Assembly: GCF_004028635.1 (NCBI RefSeq)
Contig: NZ_ML138678.1
Span: 1,240,001-1,304,000 of the forward strand
Source of the DNA: Streptomyces cyaneus
GTDB lineage: Bacteria > Actinomycetota > Actinomycetes > Streptomycetales > Streptomycetaceae
Direction of reading: 5' to 3'
Length of the DNA stretch: 64,000 bases
In this document: positions 1 through 9,900 of the stretch, piece by piece
Position numbering within the stretch: position 1 is the first letter of the stretch
How the letters are laid out: every line of letters starts with the position of its first letter
Notes under the pieces: model-generated
The model's database searches: none
What the model was told of the DNA's origin: nothing
What the model saw: the letters and a program-made list of their open reading frames with translations, nothing else
Translations under genes and position numbers: made by a program

Positions 1-1
1 C

Positions 2-508
2 CTCTTCCCCCTGGTCAACGCCGAACGCTTCGGCGGCAACCCGCGCACCCTCGGCCTGTTCCTGTCGGCCGTCGCGGTGGGCGGTGTCACGGCGACGGCC
101 CTGTCGGGTTCGGTCACCCGGCTGGGCCGCCCCGGCCTGGTGATGCTGTGCGGGGCGGCGACGTGGGGCACCGCGCTGGCGTTGTTCGGCCTGGCGAGCA
201 GCCCGTGGGTGGGGCTCGGGCTGCTGGTGGTGGCGGGTGCCGCGGACGCCCTGTCGGTCGTCTCGCGCACCACGATCGTCCAGACCCGTACCCCGGACGC
301 CCTGCTCGGACGGGTGACGGCCGCCGAGCAGATCGTCGGCCAGGCGGGGCCGCACGTGGGCAATCTGCGCGGCGGCCTGGTCGCGGGCTGGTCGTCCGGC
401 GCGACCGCCCTCGTCACGGGCGGGCTGCTGTGCGTGCTGGCCGTGGCGTACGTCGGTGCGAGCACGCCGGAACTGCGTGACGGTGCCGCTATGCCGGACG
501 AGCGATGA
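2..508 (+). CDS. MFS transporter, C-terminal part (cut by window edge)
   Basis: The open frame runs into the left edge, so only the last 168 codons are present. They encode alternating hydrophobic segments (about four transmembrane helices) separated by short Arg-containing loops; the stretch TIVQTRTPDALLGRVTA is the cytoplasmic-loop type seen in DHA-like major facilitator proteins. It is therefore a polytopic secondary transporter, probably drug/H+ antiport-like, with unknown substrate. The stop codon overlaps the 3' end of the convergent hydrolase gene by 20 bp. The true start lies outside the window. Confidence 0.75.
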   Translation, partial: LFPLVNAERFGGNPRTLGLFLSAVAVGGVTATALSGSVTRLGRPGLVMLCGAATWGTALALFGLASSPWVGLGLLVVAGAADALSVVSRTTIVQTRTPDALLGRVTAAEQIVGQAGPHVGNLRGGLVAGWSSGATALVTGGLLCVLAVAYVGASTPELRDGAAMPDER

Positions 509-1070
509 TCTCCGCGGTGGGGTCCAGGCACCATCCCAGTACGGCGGGCCAGGGGCCGTAACCGGCGTCCAGGTCGAGGTGGGCTGCGCCGGGGAGGATG
601 TCGGTCGGGAGGGCGAGGGGGCGGCCGTAGAGGGTGTCGGCGCCCTCCTCGCAGTACGGGTCGTCGTCGCCGGCGACTAGGCGGGTGGGGCCGGGGAGGG
701 TGAACTCCAGGGGCGGCGGGGCGAATTCGGCGACCTCTGGGTGCCGTGCGAGTACGGTGCCGGACGGCGGGGCGACGAGCAGTACCCGGTCCATGGTGTC
801 GAGTCCGGGTAGCCCGCGCGCGACGGCGTGCAGCCACAGCACGGCGGACAGGCTGTGGGCGACCACGACCCGCTCCGAGGTCGCGTCGAGGGTGGCGAGA
901 TGCCGGGGCAACTCCTCCAGCCAGACCTCGAGTTCGGGGTCGTCGGGGTTGGGTAGCTGCGGGTAGGTGACCTGGTGGCCGAGGTCGGTGAGGTGGTCGG
1001 ACAGCCAGTGCTGCCAGTGGTCCTTGGGGCGGTGGTTCTGCCAGCCGTGGAGGATGAGGTAGGCGGTCAT
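489..1070 (-). CDS. RBBP9/YdeN-family alpha/beta hydrolase
   Basis: This is a 193-residue protein of the size typical for the RBBP9/YdeN serine hydrolases. The N-terminal LILHGW holds the oxyanion-loop region, VVAHSLSAV carries the nucleophile Ser in the degenerate elbow usual for this family, GDDDPYC supplies the acid, and GAAHLDLDAGYG the His. No signal peptide is present, so it is cytosolic. The substrate is unknown; relatives are weak esterases. It ends inside the convergent MFS gene and is transcribed towards it. Confidence 0.8.
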   Translation of the reverse strand: MTAYLILHGWQNHRPKDHWQHWLSDHLTDLGHQVTYPQLPNPDDPELEVWLEELPRHLATLDATSERVVVAHSLSAVLWLHAVARGLPGLDTMDRVLLVAPPSGTVLARHPEVAEFAPPPLEFTLPGPTRLVAGDDDPYCEEGADTLYGRPLALPTDILPGAAHLDLDAGYGPWPAVLGWCLDPTAEIIARPA

Positions 1071-1203
1071 GGCGTCGATGGTTTCCGATCATCGACGTGC
1101 CGGTCCAGTGATTCTTTCGCCCCCGCCGCCCCTACCCGTCCCGTCCTTGAAGGGGCTCCGCCCCTTCGACCCCGCCAGGGGGCTCCGCCCCCTGGACCCC
1201 CAT

Positions 1204-1244
1204 CGGCCCTGAACGGGCCTCGTCCTCAAACGCCGGACGGGCTG
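1204..1244 (+). repeat. Dispersed repeat family A, copy 1
   Basis: Forty-one-bp element beginning CGGCCCTGAACG, with core CTCGTCCTCAAACGCC and ending GGACGGGCTGA. A near-identical element over its full length is found at 56796-56837, and shorter copies at 1332-1357 and (inverted) 53664-53687. All four are intergenic. Confidence 0.8.
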
Positions 1245-1331
1245 ACATTGCCTGGACCGGCGCCGGGAGGTGACCGTCGCCGCCGCGAGGCAGAGCCCCC
1301 CGCGGGCGGGTGGGGGATCCGGAAGGCAGAA

Positions 1332-1357
1332 CTCGTCCTCAAACGCCCCACGGGCTG
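1332..1357 (+). repeat. Dispersed repeat family A, copy 2
   Basis: Core CTCGTCCTCAAACGCC followed by CCACGGGCTG; differs from copy 1 only in the GGA/CCA triplet. It lies 113 bp from copy 1 in the same orientation. Confidence 0.75.
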
Positions 1358-1402
1358 CATGATGCCGGCCGGCGCCGGGAAGTGACCGCCGGACGTGCTG
1401 GA

Positions 1403-2044
1403 CTAGGGAGTTGACCGCACCCGCGGCAAGTACCCGGCCACCCGCTTCTCCAGTCGCTCCCGGCACTGCGGCCACTCGCCCGTCGTGATCGAGAAGATCG
1501 CGGAGTCGCGCAGCCGTCCCTCCTCCCCCGGGGCCCAGGAGCGGGACCAGTTGCGCAGGACGCCCTCGAAGCGGGCGCCTACGCTCTCGATGGCGGCGCG
1601 GGAGCGGTCGTTGCGGGCGTCCGTCTTCAGGTCCACCCGGGACACGCCCCACTCCTCGAAGGCGTACCGGAAGAGCAGCAGCTTGGCCTCGGCGTTCACG
1701 CCCGTGCCCTGGGCCGAGCGGGCCAGCCAGGTGAAGCCGACCTCTATGGCGTCGAGTCGGTCGTCGGAAAGCCAGTAGCGCGGCTCCCAGTAGGAGGTGG
1801 CGCCCACCGCACGGCCCGAGGCGACGGAGACCTGCGCGTACGGCGCCAGCCGTCCCGCCGCCGCGCGGGCGTGCTGCGCGTCGATGTAGTCGCCGACCTC
1901 ATGGGCCCTCGGCACCAACGTGAACGCGTAGGTGCCGCGCTCCTCCTCCGCCGCCACCGCCAGATCCGCCGCATGCCGGTGCTCCAGCGGCTCCAGGCGC
2001 ACCAGCGCGCCCTCCAGGACCGGCCCGACCAGCTTGAAGCTCAC
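1403..2044 (-). CDS. GNAT-family N-acetyltransferase (RimJ/RimL type)
   Basis: The protein has 213 residues with the RimJ/RimL-type GNAT fold. N-terminal [19 protein letters not shown] is the usual start of the domain, [21 protein letters not shown] is the acetyl-CoA loop (motif A), and [21 protein letters not shown] is the C-terminal motif B region. It transfers an acetyl group to an amine of a protein N-terminus or a small molecule; the acceptor is unknown. The aroA paralogue ends 13 bp before this start on the same strand, so the two are probably co-transcribed. Confidence 0.85.
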   Translation of the reverse strand: MSFKLVGPVLEGALVRLEPLEHRHAADLAVAAEEERGTYAFTLVPRAHEVGDYIDAQHARAAAGRLAPYAQVSVASGRAVGATSYWEPRYWLSDDRLDAIEVGFTWLARSAQGTGVNAEAKLLLFRYAFEEWGVSRVDLKTDARNDRSRAAIESVGARFEGVLRNWSRSWAPGEEGRLRDSAIFSITTGEWPQCRERLEKRVAGYLPRVRSTP

Positions 2045-2057
2045 CCGACAACCCCCG

Positions 2058-3296
2058 TCACAACCTCGCGCGCAGCGCCCCGAACTCCTCGTGGAATCCC
2101 GGGAAAGTCTTCCGCACGCACCCGGGGTCGTCGAACGAAATACCGGGCACGCGGAGCCCGGTCACCGCGAAGGACATCACGATGCGGTGGTCGCCGTACG
2201 TCTTGATCTCCACTGCGCTCGCGACCGGCGCACCCGGCTGGATCTCGATCCAGTCCGGACCGGTGGTCACCGCCACCCCCAGCCTCCGCAGGTTGTCCGC
2301 GCACGCCTCCAGCCGGTCGCACTCCTTCACCCGCGTGTTCGCCACGTCCTCGATCCGCACCGGTCCGGAGGCGAACGGCGCGATGGCGGCGAGGGTCGGC
2401 ATGGTGTCGGAGATGTCGCGCATGTTGACCGTGACGCCCCGCAGTTCGCCCGTGCCGCGGACCGTCGTCGACTCCGCGCCCACCGACACCTGCGCGCCCA
2501 TCCGCCGCAGTACGTCGACGAAGCCCAGGTCGCCCTGGAGCGCGCCCTCGCCCAGGCCCGGGACCGTCACCTCGCCGCCCGTGACGGCCGCCGCCGCGAA
2601 GAAGTAGCTCGCGGTCGACGCGTCGGGCTCCACCGCGTACGTCGTCGCGCGGTAGCCGCCCGGCGGGACGACGAAGACGTCCCCCTCGCGCCGCACCTCC
2701 ACGCCGAACGCCCGCATCATCGCGATCGTGATCTCGACGTACGGCACCGAGACGAGGTCGGTGACGGTGATGCGCAGGCCGTTGCGGGTCAACGGCCCCA
2801 GCAGCAACAGCGCCGTCAGGTACTGCGACGACTGTCCCGCGTCCAGCGTCACGTCCCCGCCCTCGACGCCGGCCGCCGTCACCGTCAGCGGGTGGTGGCC
2901 CTCCTTCTGCGCGTGCCGCAGGTCCACGCCCAGGTCGCGCAGGGCGCGGGTGAGCGGGAGCAGGGGGCGGCGGCGCATCTGGGGCGAGGCGTCGAAGCGG
3001 TAGGTGCCGTGGCTGGCGGCGGCGGCCAGGGTGGGCAGGAAACGGGCCGTCGTCGCGCCGTCCCGGCAGTAGACGTCGGCCTCGGAGACAGCGGGGCCCT
3101 GCGGGCGGCCGTCGACCTGCCAGGTGTCCGGGGTCCGGCCGACGCGGTAGCCGAGCCGTACCAGCCCCTCGGCGAAGCCCTCCGTGTCGTCCGAGCGGAG
3201 CGGGCGCAGGAGGGTGGTGACACCGTCGGCCGCGGCCGCCAGGAAGAGGGCACGGGCGGTGATGGACTTGGAACCGGGGATGTCGACTGCGGGCAT
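2058..3296 (-). CDS. aroA: EPSP synthase (3-phosphoshikimate 1-carboxyvinyltransferase), paralogue type
   Basis: 412 residues. It joins phosphoenolpyruvate to shikimate-3-phosphate in aromatic amino-acid synthesis. The N-terminal [14 protein letters not shown] gives the substrate-binding Lys-Ser and Arg; SDTMPTLA holds the catalytic Asp, RVKECDRL the catalytic Glu, and YGDHRIVM the C-terminal phosphate-binding motif. It starts almost directly at the PGSKS motif, so it is shorter at the N-terminus than most housekeeping AroA proteins. At the PEP loop it reads RDGATTAR, with Ala81 at the position of E. coli Gly96. Streptomycetes often carry a second aroA elsewhere; this may be the accessory copy. 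GAGGGC lies just before the ATG. Confidence 0.88.
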   Translation of the reverse strand: MPAVDIPGSKSITARALFLAAAADGVTTLLRPLRSDDTEGFAEGLVRLGYRVGRTPDTWQVDGRPQGPAVSEADVYCRDGATTARFLPTLAAAASHGTYRFDASPQMRRRPLLPLTRALRDLGVDLRHAQKEGHHPLTVTAAGVEGGDVTLDAGQSSQYLTALLLLGPLTRNGLRITVTDLVSVPYVEITIAMMRAFGVEVRREGDVFVVPPGGYRATTYAVEPDASTASYFFAAAAVTGGEVTVPGLGEGALQGDLGFVDVLRRMGAQVSVGAESTTVRGTGELRGVTVNMRDISDTMPTLAAIAPFASGPVRIEDVANTRVKECDRLEACADNLRRLGVAVTTGPDWIEIQPGAPVASAVEIKTYGDHRIVMSFAVTGLRVPGISFDDPGCVRKTFPGFHEEFGALRARL

Positions 3297-3770
3297 GCCC
3301 TCATGATCACTCGGGCGTCGGCCGCGGCGCCGGGACGTCCACGGGATGGACCCGAACCGGCCCTCGCCCGTCGCCCCACCCCGCCTCCCGCCCGACCTCG
3401 CGCCCGTTGCCCACGCGTCACGTGGAACCCGGTGTCCCCGGCCTTACCGACTTCGTGGATTCCGGCCAACCCCGGGAACCCAGCCCCACCCCCGCTCGTC
3501 CAACCCGCAAGCTGCCGGAGAGTCACCGTGGTGCGGTGTCGGCCCTCGCTGCTGGCTGCGATCGCTGACCACCCTCTCCGCCGCACCGCGGCCGGCAGCA
3601 CGCCGTCATCGGCGCGCCCCCCTCCAACTGCGCCGATGGCGGCCCCTCTCCGGTTACGGTCCATGTTCCGGTTCCGCTTGCGCCCCATTCCCTTGACTGG
3701 CAGAAACTTCCCGGTTATTGGTGACTTCTCGGAAGTTTCCTTCAGCGCACCACCTCCGGAAGGAGCGCAC
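3297..3770. other. 474-bp divergent intergenic region upstream of aroA and the GH3 gene
   Basis: No convincing gene was found. The right part holds a TTGACT hexamer at 3693-3698, but no convincing -10 at the usual distance, a perfect inverted repeat 3703-3711/3731-3739, and a ribosome-binding site GGAAGGAG before the GTG at 3771. The rest is pyrimidine-rich on the plus strand and featureless to my eye. Confidence 0.5.
3703..3739. promoter_or_regulatory. Candidate operator: GAAACTTCC/GGAAGTTTC inverted repeat
   Basis: Perfect 9-bp arms at 3703-3711 and 3731-3739 with 19 bp between them, placed just downstream of the TTGACT hexamer and 32 bp before the GH3 start codon. The placement suits a repressor site. 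The protein that binds is unknown; it does not match the DasR or CebR consensus. Confidence 0.4.
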
Positions 3771-5651
3771 GTGCCCGACACCAGCACGGGAAGCACAGGA
3801 AGCACCGGAAATACAGGCAGCACGGGAAACACCGCGAACCCTTCAAGACGTACGGTCCTCGCCGCCGGCGCCGGCCTCACCACCGCCCTGGCCCTCGGCG
3901 GCACCGCCCACGCCGACGCCCGGGACGACAGGAAACTGCGCGCCCTCATCGCCCGGATGACCCTGCCGGAGAAGGTCGGCCAGCTCTTCGTGATGCGGGT
4001 CTACGGCCACTCCGCCACCGCCCCCGACCAGGCCGACATCGACGCCAACCTCAAGGAGATCGGCGTCCGGACGGCCGCCGAACTGATCGCCAGGTACCGG
4101 GTGGGCGGCATCATCTACTTCACCTGGGCGCACAACACCCGCAGTCCGCATCAGATCGCCGACCTGTCCAACGGCATCCAGAAGGCGTCCCTCGCCCAGC
4201 CCCGCGGCCTGCCCGTCCTCGTCTCCACCGACCAGGAGCACGGCATCGTCTGCCGCGTCGGCGAGCCCGCCACCCTCTTCCCGGGCGCCATGGCCATCGG
4301 CGCCGGCGGCTCGCACACCGACGCCCGTACGCTCGGCCGTATCGCCGGACAGGAACTCAAAGCGCTCGGCATCCGGCAGAACTACTCCCCCGTGGCCGAC
4401 GTGAACGTCAACCCGGCCAACCCGGTCATCGGCGTCCGCTCCTTCGGCGCCGACCCGGACGCGGTGGCCGGCATGGTCGCCGCCGAGGTGGCCGGATACC
4501 AGCGCTCGCCACACGACCGGCAGGTCGCGGCCACCGCCAAGCACTTCCCCGGGCACGGCGACACCGCCGTCGACAGCCACTACGGCTTCCCGGTCATCAC
4601 GCACACCCGTGAGCAGTGGGAGGCCCTGGACGCACCGCCCTTCAGGGCCGCCGTCCGCGCCGGCATCGACTCCATCATGACCGCCCACATCATGGTCCCG
4701 GCCCTCGACGACTCCGGCGACCCGGCCACCCTCTCCCGCCCGATCCTCACCGGCATCCTGCGCGAGGAACTGGGCTACGACGGGCTGGTGGTGACCGACT
4801 CGCTCGGCATGGAGGGCGTACGGACGAAGTACGGCGACGACCGCGTCCCCGTCCTCGCGCTCAAGGCGGGCGTGGACCAGCTCCTCAATCCGCCGAACCT
4901 CGACATCGCGTGGAACGCGGTCCTCAAGGCCGTCCAGGACGGCGAGTTGACCGAGGCGCGGCTCGACGAATCGATCCTGCGGATCCTGCGGCTGAAGGCG
5001 AAGCTGCGGCTTTTCGAGGAGCCGTACGTCAGTCAGGGCGGGGTCGACCGCAACGTCGGCACCGCCTCCCACCTCAAGACCGCCGACCGCATCGCCGAGC
5101 GGACGACGACCCTGCTGGTCAACGAGGGGTCGCTGCTCCCGCTGTCCCGCAAGACCCACCCCAAGGTCCTGGTCGTCGGCGCCGACCCGGCCTCCCCGTC
5201 CGGCACGACGGGACCGCCGACCGGCGTGCTCGCCGCCGCCCTCACCGAACTGGGCTTCACGGCGACCGCCCTGTCCACCGGTACGGCACCCTCCGCCGGC
5301 ACCGTCGCCCGGGCCGTCGCCGCGGCACAGGCAGCGGACGCGGTGGTGGTCGGGACCTACAACGTCACGGCGAGCAGCACGCAGAAGACGCTGGTCGAGC
5401 AGCTCCTCACGACGGGGAAGCCGGTGCTGGCGGTCGCGATCCGCAACCCGTACGACGTGGCCCATCTGCCCGCCGTCCCCGCCTACTTGGCCTCGTACTC
5501 CTGGACCGACGTCGAGCTGCGGGCGGCGGCGCGGGTGATCGCCGGGCGGGTGGCACCGCGCGGGAAGCTGCCGGTGCCGGTGCAGCGGGCGGACGATCCG
5601 ACGCGGGTGCTGTATCCGATCGGGCACGGGCTGTCGTACCGGAGCAGTTAG
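3771..5651 (+). CDS. Secreted GH3 beta-N-acetylhexosaminidase-like glycosidase (Tat signal)
   Basis: 626 residues from the GTG at 3771, chosen because GGAAGGAG stands before it and because the Tat motif follows; the frame is open far upstream but that part reads as antisense to aroA. Residues 1-25 are a Gly-Ser-Thr-Asn repeat, then SRRTVLAAGAGLTTALALGG is a twin-arginine signal. The GH3 catalytic domain shows the NagZ-type KHFPGHGDTAVDSH and the nucleophile Asp in VVTDSLGMEGV, followed by a C-terminal GH3_C-type domain. It probably releases N-acetylglucosamine from cell-wall or chitin fragments outside the cell; a beta-glucosidase role is less likely given the KHFPGHG motif. Confidence 0.85.
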   Translation: MPDTSTGSTGSTGNTGSTGNTANPSRRTVLAAGAGLTTALALGGTAHADARDDRKLRALIARMTLPEKVGQLFVMRVYGHSATAPDQADIDANLKEIGVRTAAELIARYRVGGIIYFTWAHNTRSPHQIADLSNGIQKASLAQPRGLPVLVSTDQEHGIVCRVGEPATLFPGAMAIGAGGSHTDARTLGRIAGQELKALGIRQNYSPVADVNVNPANPVIGVRSFGADPDAVAGMVAAEVAGYQRSPHDRQVAATAKHFPGHGDTAVDSHYGFPVITHTREQWEALDAPPFRAAVRAGIDSIMTAHIMVPALDDSGDPATLSRPILTGILREELGYDGLVVTDSLGMEGVRTKYGDDRVPVLALKAGVDQLLNPPNLDIAWNAVLKAVQDGELTEARLDESILRILRLKAKLRLFEEPYVSQGGVDRNVGTASHLKTADRIAERTTTLLVNEGSLLPLSRKTHPKVLVVGADPASPSGTTGPPTGVLAAALTELGFTATALSTGTAPSAGTVARAVAAAQAADAVVVGTYNVTASSTQKTLVEQLLTTGKPVLAVAIRNPYDVAHLPAVPAYLASYSWTDVELRAAARVIAGRVAPRGKLPVPVQRADDPTRVLYPIGHGLSYRSS

Positions 5652-5680
5652 CGCGGTGTAGCACTTTGGACGTAGCGCCC

Positions 5681-5702
5681 GTACGCCACACAACGGGCGT
5701 AC
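5681..5702. terminator. Possible hairpin terminator after the GH3 gene
   Basis: GTACGCC (5681-5687) and GGCGTAC (5696-5702) pair with an 8-nt loop, 30 bp after the GH3 stop. No T-run follows, as is common in this genus. Confidence 0.35.
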
Positions 5703-5792
5703 CCACCCCCAACCGACGCAAAGGACCCCACACGTCTGGCGTGCGCCCGCCGCATCGGGTCACGCTGGACGGGGGTACCCGGGGGGAGTGCG

Positions 5793-6452
5793 ATGCGCGG
5801 GAGAAGTGCCATGGGGGTGGCCTTTGCGTTGGTGGCGCTGTTTGTCGCGTTGCTGACGGGGTGTCATGGTTCGTCGGGGGCGGCGGAGGAGGACGGGCAG
5901 CTCGGCGAGAGCCGGAGCGCGAACGCGAGCGAGCAGCAGGCGACGACGCCGACCGTGCCCGTCGGCTTCGGCGCGGTGTTCCTCGGCGTCGACGAGTGCA
6001 GTTCCTTCGGGACGACGAGCTTCACCGAGGTGTCCTGCACCAGTGAGCGGGCGGCGGCGCGGGTCGTGGCGCGGCACGACGGCAAGGTGGGCGACGGGCC
6101 GCTGTGCCCCGGGACCACGGACTTCGTCCTCCACATCAGCGAACAGAGCCGCACGTCCGACGAGGACGGCGACGGCGCGATCCCGCAGGGCTACGCCTGC
6201 ATGCGCAACCTGACCTCGCCCCACCCCGGCGACCCCGGCGGCGGAGGCGGCCCCCGCACGATCGTCGGCGACTGCGTCTACAGCTCCGGCGACGGCCAGG
6301 TCCGCGAGACGTCGTGCGACGGCAAGGGCGAGCAGAAGCCGCAGTACAAGGTGACCAAGTCCGTCGCCGAGCGAGCCGACTGCCCCCTGTCGACGGCCCT
6401 GTACGTCCAACTGGGCGGCGAGAAACCGGTGGGGTGCGCGCGGCCGGTGTGA
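5793..6452 (+). CDS. Lipoprotein resembling the LppU/SCO3897 group
   Basis: 219 residues. The N-terminus has basic residues, a hydrophobic core and the lipobox LLTGC with Cys24 as the lipid-modified residue, so the mature protein should be anchored outside the membrane. Two Cys-paired repeats follow, the second reading VGDCVYSS...ETSCDGKG...RADCPL; this GDC/CP pattern is what I know from LppU-like actinobacterial lipoproteins. The function is unknown. A second ATG at 5811 would also give a good signal peptide. It converges on the next gene. Confidence 0.7.
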   Translation: MRGRSAMGVAFALVALFVALLTGCHGSSGAAEEDGQLGESRSANASEQQATTPTVPVGFGAVFLGVDECSSFGTTSFTEVSCTSERAAARVVARHDGKVGDGPLCPGTTDFVLHISEQSRTSDEDGDGAIPQGYACMRNLTSPHPGDPGGGGGPRTIVGDCVYSSGDGQVRETSCDGKGEQKPQYKVTKSVAERADCPLSTALYVQLGGEKPVGCARPV

Positions 6453-6505
6453 GGCCGCAGTCGGGACTGATCAGGCGAGGCCGGTCAGCCGCTGCCCGGG
6501 ACCGG

Positions 6506-6895
6506 TCAGCACAGAATCCAGCCCTTGCTCACCGAGCCGCTGCCCACCCGCCCCTTCACCCACACGCACCGCTGCCCGGCGTGCACGGTCACCGGTCCCG
6601 CGTGGTGGCTGTAGTACCACTCGTCGACGACCGCGTTGGCGCGGCGCGCCTGCACGCTGACCATCATCCACTGCTTGCGGCCGGGATCCTTGGGCTTGGT
6701 GACGGCGCAGACGTAGCCGCCCTTCTTGTAGACGTACAGCGTGCCGGTGGCGAACGGGTACGTCTTGACCTTGCGCCCCTCGCAACGCGTGGGGGCCGCC
6801 TGCGCCTCGGCCGGGGCCGCGACCGCGAGCAGTCCGGACGCGGTCAGCAATGCCAGGCCGACCGCCACTCGTCGGCGTATCGCTCCTCTGTCCAC
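6506..6895 (-). CDS. Small secreted protein of unknown function
   Basis: 129 residues from GTG 6895, preceded by GGGGAGGA. The frame is open 46 codons further upstream, but the signal peptide (AIRRRVAVGLALLTASGLLAV, then AEAQA) fits this start. The mature domain is about 95 residues, basic and aromatic (VYKKGGYVCAV, EWYYSHHAG, KGRVGSGSVSKGWILC) with four Cys that could form two disulfides. I do not recognise the family. Confidence 0.65.
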   Translation of the reverse strand: MDRGAIRRRVAVGLALLTASGLLAVAAPAEAQAAPTRCEGRKVKTYPFATGTLYVYKKGGYVCAVTKPKDPGRKQWMMVSVQARRANAVVDEWYYSHHAGPVTVHAGQRCVWVKGRVGSGSVSKGWILC

Positions 6896-6974
6896 AGTGT
6901 TGTCCTCCCCGCACACCGGCAATGAGCGTACTGGTGTACGGACGCACGGCGTATGCCGGATGGTTGCACGGCCG

Positions 6975-9900
6975 TCACGCCGCAGCGGCCTCGGACTCGG
7001 ACTCGCCGATGAACGTCCGCCACAACTTCGCATACAGCCCGCCCCGCGCCAGCAGTTCCTCGTGCGTGCCGTCCTCGGCGACCCGGCCGTGGTGCATCAC
7101 CACCACCCGGTCCGCCCGCGCGGCGGTCGTCAGGCGGTGGGCCACGACGAGTGTCGTACGGCGGCCCGCGAGCCGGTCCGTCGCCTGGTTGACCTGGGCC
7201 TCGGTGGCCAGGTCCAGCGCGGCCGTCGCCTCGTCGAGGAGCAGGATGTCGGGGTCGACCAGCTCGGCGCGGGCGAGGGCGATCAGCTGGCGTTGCCCGG
7301 CGGAGAGGTTGCGGCCGCGCTCGGCGACCTCGTGGAGGTAGCCGCCGTCGAGGGTGGCGATCATCTCGTGGGCGCCCACCGCCCGCGCGGCGGCCTCGAC
7401 CTCGGCGTCCGTGGCGTCCGGGCGGCCGTAGGCGATGGCGTCGCGGACGGTGCCCTGGAAGAGGTACGCCTCCTGCGGGACGACGCCGAGACGGTGCCGG
7501 TACGAGGTGATGTCCAGGGAGCGCAGATCCGTGCCGTCGACCGCGACCCGGCCGCCGGTGGGGTCGTAGAAGCGGGCCACCAGCTTGACGAGGGTCGACT
7601 TGCCGGCGCCGGTCTCGCCGACGAAGGCGACCGTCTGCCCGGCGGGGATGCGCAGGTCGATCCCGCCGAGTGCCTCCTCCTCGTCGCCGTACTTGAAGTG
7701 CACGTCCTCGAAGGCCACCTCGCCCCGCAGCGACAGCACCTCCAGCGGCTCCTCGGCGGCCTTCGTCGAGGTCGGTTCCTGGAGGAGCTCCTGGATGCGG
7801 CCGAGCGAGACCGTGGCCTGCTGGTAGCCGTCGAAGACCTGGGAGAGCTGCTGGACCGGGGCGAAGAACAGGTCGATGTAGAGCAGGTACGCCACCAGCG
7901 CACCGGTCGTCAGCGTCGCGTCGTCGATCCGGGCCCCGCCCGCGATCAGCACCGCCGCCGCGGCCGCCGACGACAGGAACTGCACGAAGGGGAAGTAGAT
8001 CGAGATCAGCCACTGACCCCGGACACGGGCCTTGCGGTAGCTGTCGCTGCGCTCGGCGAACCGCGCGCCGCCGTCCCGCTCGCGCCGGAAGGCCTGCACG
8101 ATGCGCAGCCCGGACACCGACTCCTGGAGGTCGGCGTTCACCGACGACACGCGCTCACGGGCGAGTTCGTACGCCTTCACGCTCGCCCGGCGGAAGAAGA
8201 ACGTCGCGACGATCAGCGGCGGCAGCGTCGCGAAGACGACGAGCGCCAGCTGGAGGTCGAGCACCAGCAGGGCCACCATGATGCCGAAGAAGGTGACGAC
8301 GGAGACGAAGGCGGTGACCAGGCCCGTCTGCAGGAACGTCGACAGCGCGTCGACGTCCGTCGTCATCCGCGTCATGATCCGGCCGGTCAACTCCCGCTCG
8401 TAGTAGTCGAGTCCGAGCCGCTGGAGCTGGGCGAAGATCTTCAGCCGGAGGGAGTACAGGACGCGCTCACCGGTGCGCCCGGTCATCCGCGTCTCGCCGA
8501 TCTGCGCCACCCACTGGGCGGTGACGGCGAGCAGCGCGAGGAGGGACGCCGCCCAGACGGCGCCGAGGGCGGCCTGGGTGACACCCGAGTCGATGCCGTG
8601 CCGGATCAGGACCGGGAGCAGCAGTCCCATGCCGGCGTCCACGGCGACGAGGCCGAGGCTGATCAGGAGAGGCAGCCCGAAGCCGCGGAGCAGCCGCTTG
8701 AGTCCGTACGACTCCTCCGGGCGCACCGCACGGCCCTCGTCGATGTCGGGGGTCTCGGCCGCCGGGGGCAGCGCCTCCACCTGGGCGAGCAGCTCGGGGG
8801 TGGCCGGGGACTCCGTCAGCGCCAGGTCCTTGCGCTCGCGGTCGCCGGTCCACAGCCGCGGGGTCACCCCGCGCTCGGCGTCGAACTCGGCGTCCAGTTC
8901 GTCCCGTACGGAGGTGTCCTCCCGGGGGCAGGCGGGCTGGGCGTGGCCGGGTGAGACGCCGCCGAGTTCGTCGGGGTCGGTGAGCAGGCGGCGGTAGAGA
9001 GCGGACCGCTCCTGCAGCTCCTCGTGGGTGCCGATGTCGGCGAGGCGGCCGGCGTCGAGGACGGCGATGCGGTCGGCGAGGCCGAGGGTGGAGCGGCGGT
9101 GGGCGATGAGGAGGGTGGTGCGGCCCTCCATGACGTGCTTGAGCGCCTCGTGGATCTCGTGTTCGACACGGGCGTCCACCGCCGAGGTCGCGTCGTCGAG
9201 GACGAGGAGCCGGGGGTCGGTGAGGATCGCGCGGGCGAGCGCGACGCGCTGGCGCTGACCGCCGGAGAGGGTGAGGCCGTGCTCGCCGACCTTGGTGTCG
9301 TAGCCCTCGGGCAGCTCGGCGATGAAACGGTCCGCCTGGGCGGCGCGCGCGGCGGCCTCGATCTCCTCGTCGGTCGCTTCGGGGCGGCCGTACGCGATGT
9401 TGTTGCGGACCGTGTCCGAGAAGAGGAAGGAGTCCTCGGGCACCAGCCCGATCGCGGCACGCAGCGAGTCCTGGGTCAGCTCGCGCACGTCGTGGCCGCC
9501 GACGAGGACGGCGCCGTGTGTGACGTCGTAGAAGCGCGGGAGGAGGAGGGAGACGGTCGACTTGCCGGAGCCGGAGGAGCCGACGACGGCGAGGGTCTCG
9601 CCGGGCTGGATCTCGAAGGAGAGCCCGTCCAGGACCGGACTGGTCCTGCCGGAGGCGTCCTCGTATCCGAAGGACACGTCGTCGAACTCGACGGTCGCGG
9701 GCGCGTCGGCGGGCAGCGTCTTGGTGCCGTCCTTGATCGACGGCTCGGTGTCGATCAGCTCCAGCACGCGCTCGGTACCGGCGCGGGCCTGCTGCCCGAC
9801 CGTGAGGACCAGGGCGAGCATCCGGACCGGTCCGACCAGCTGGGCGAGGTAGGTGGAGAAGGCGACGAACGTACCGAGCGTGATGTGCCCGCGCACGGCC

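Larger units (their letters stand above)
1071..1402. other. 332-bp intergenic region with two copies of a dispersed repeat
   Basis: No coding signal was found between the start of the RBBP9-like gene and the end of the GNAT gene, both on the minus strand. It holds GGGGCTCCGCCCC-type inverted repeats near 1152-1195 and two direct copies of the family A repeat (1204-1244 and 1332-1357). The latter repeat also occurs near 53.7 and 56.8 kb. Confidence 0.7.

Noticed and set aside
1932..3770. Upstream extension of the GH3 gene to a 1239-codon frame
   Set aside because: The first 613 codons lie opposite the GNAT and aroA genes and are Arg/His/Pro-rich without domains; a Tat signal and ribosome-binding site stand at 3771.
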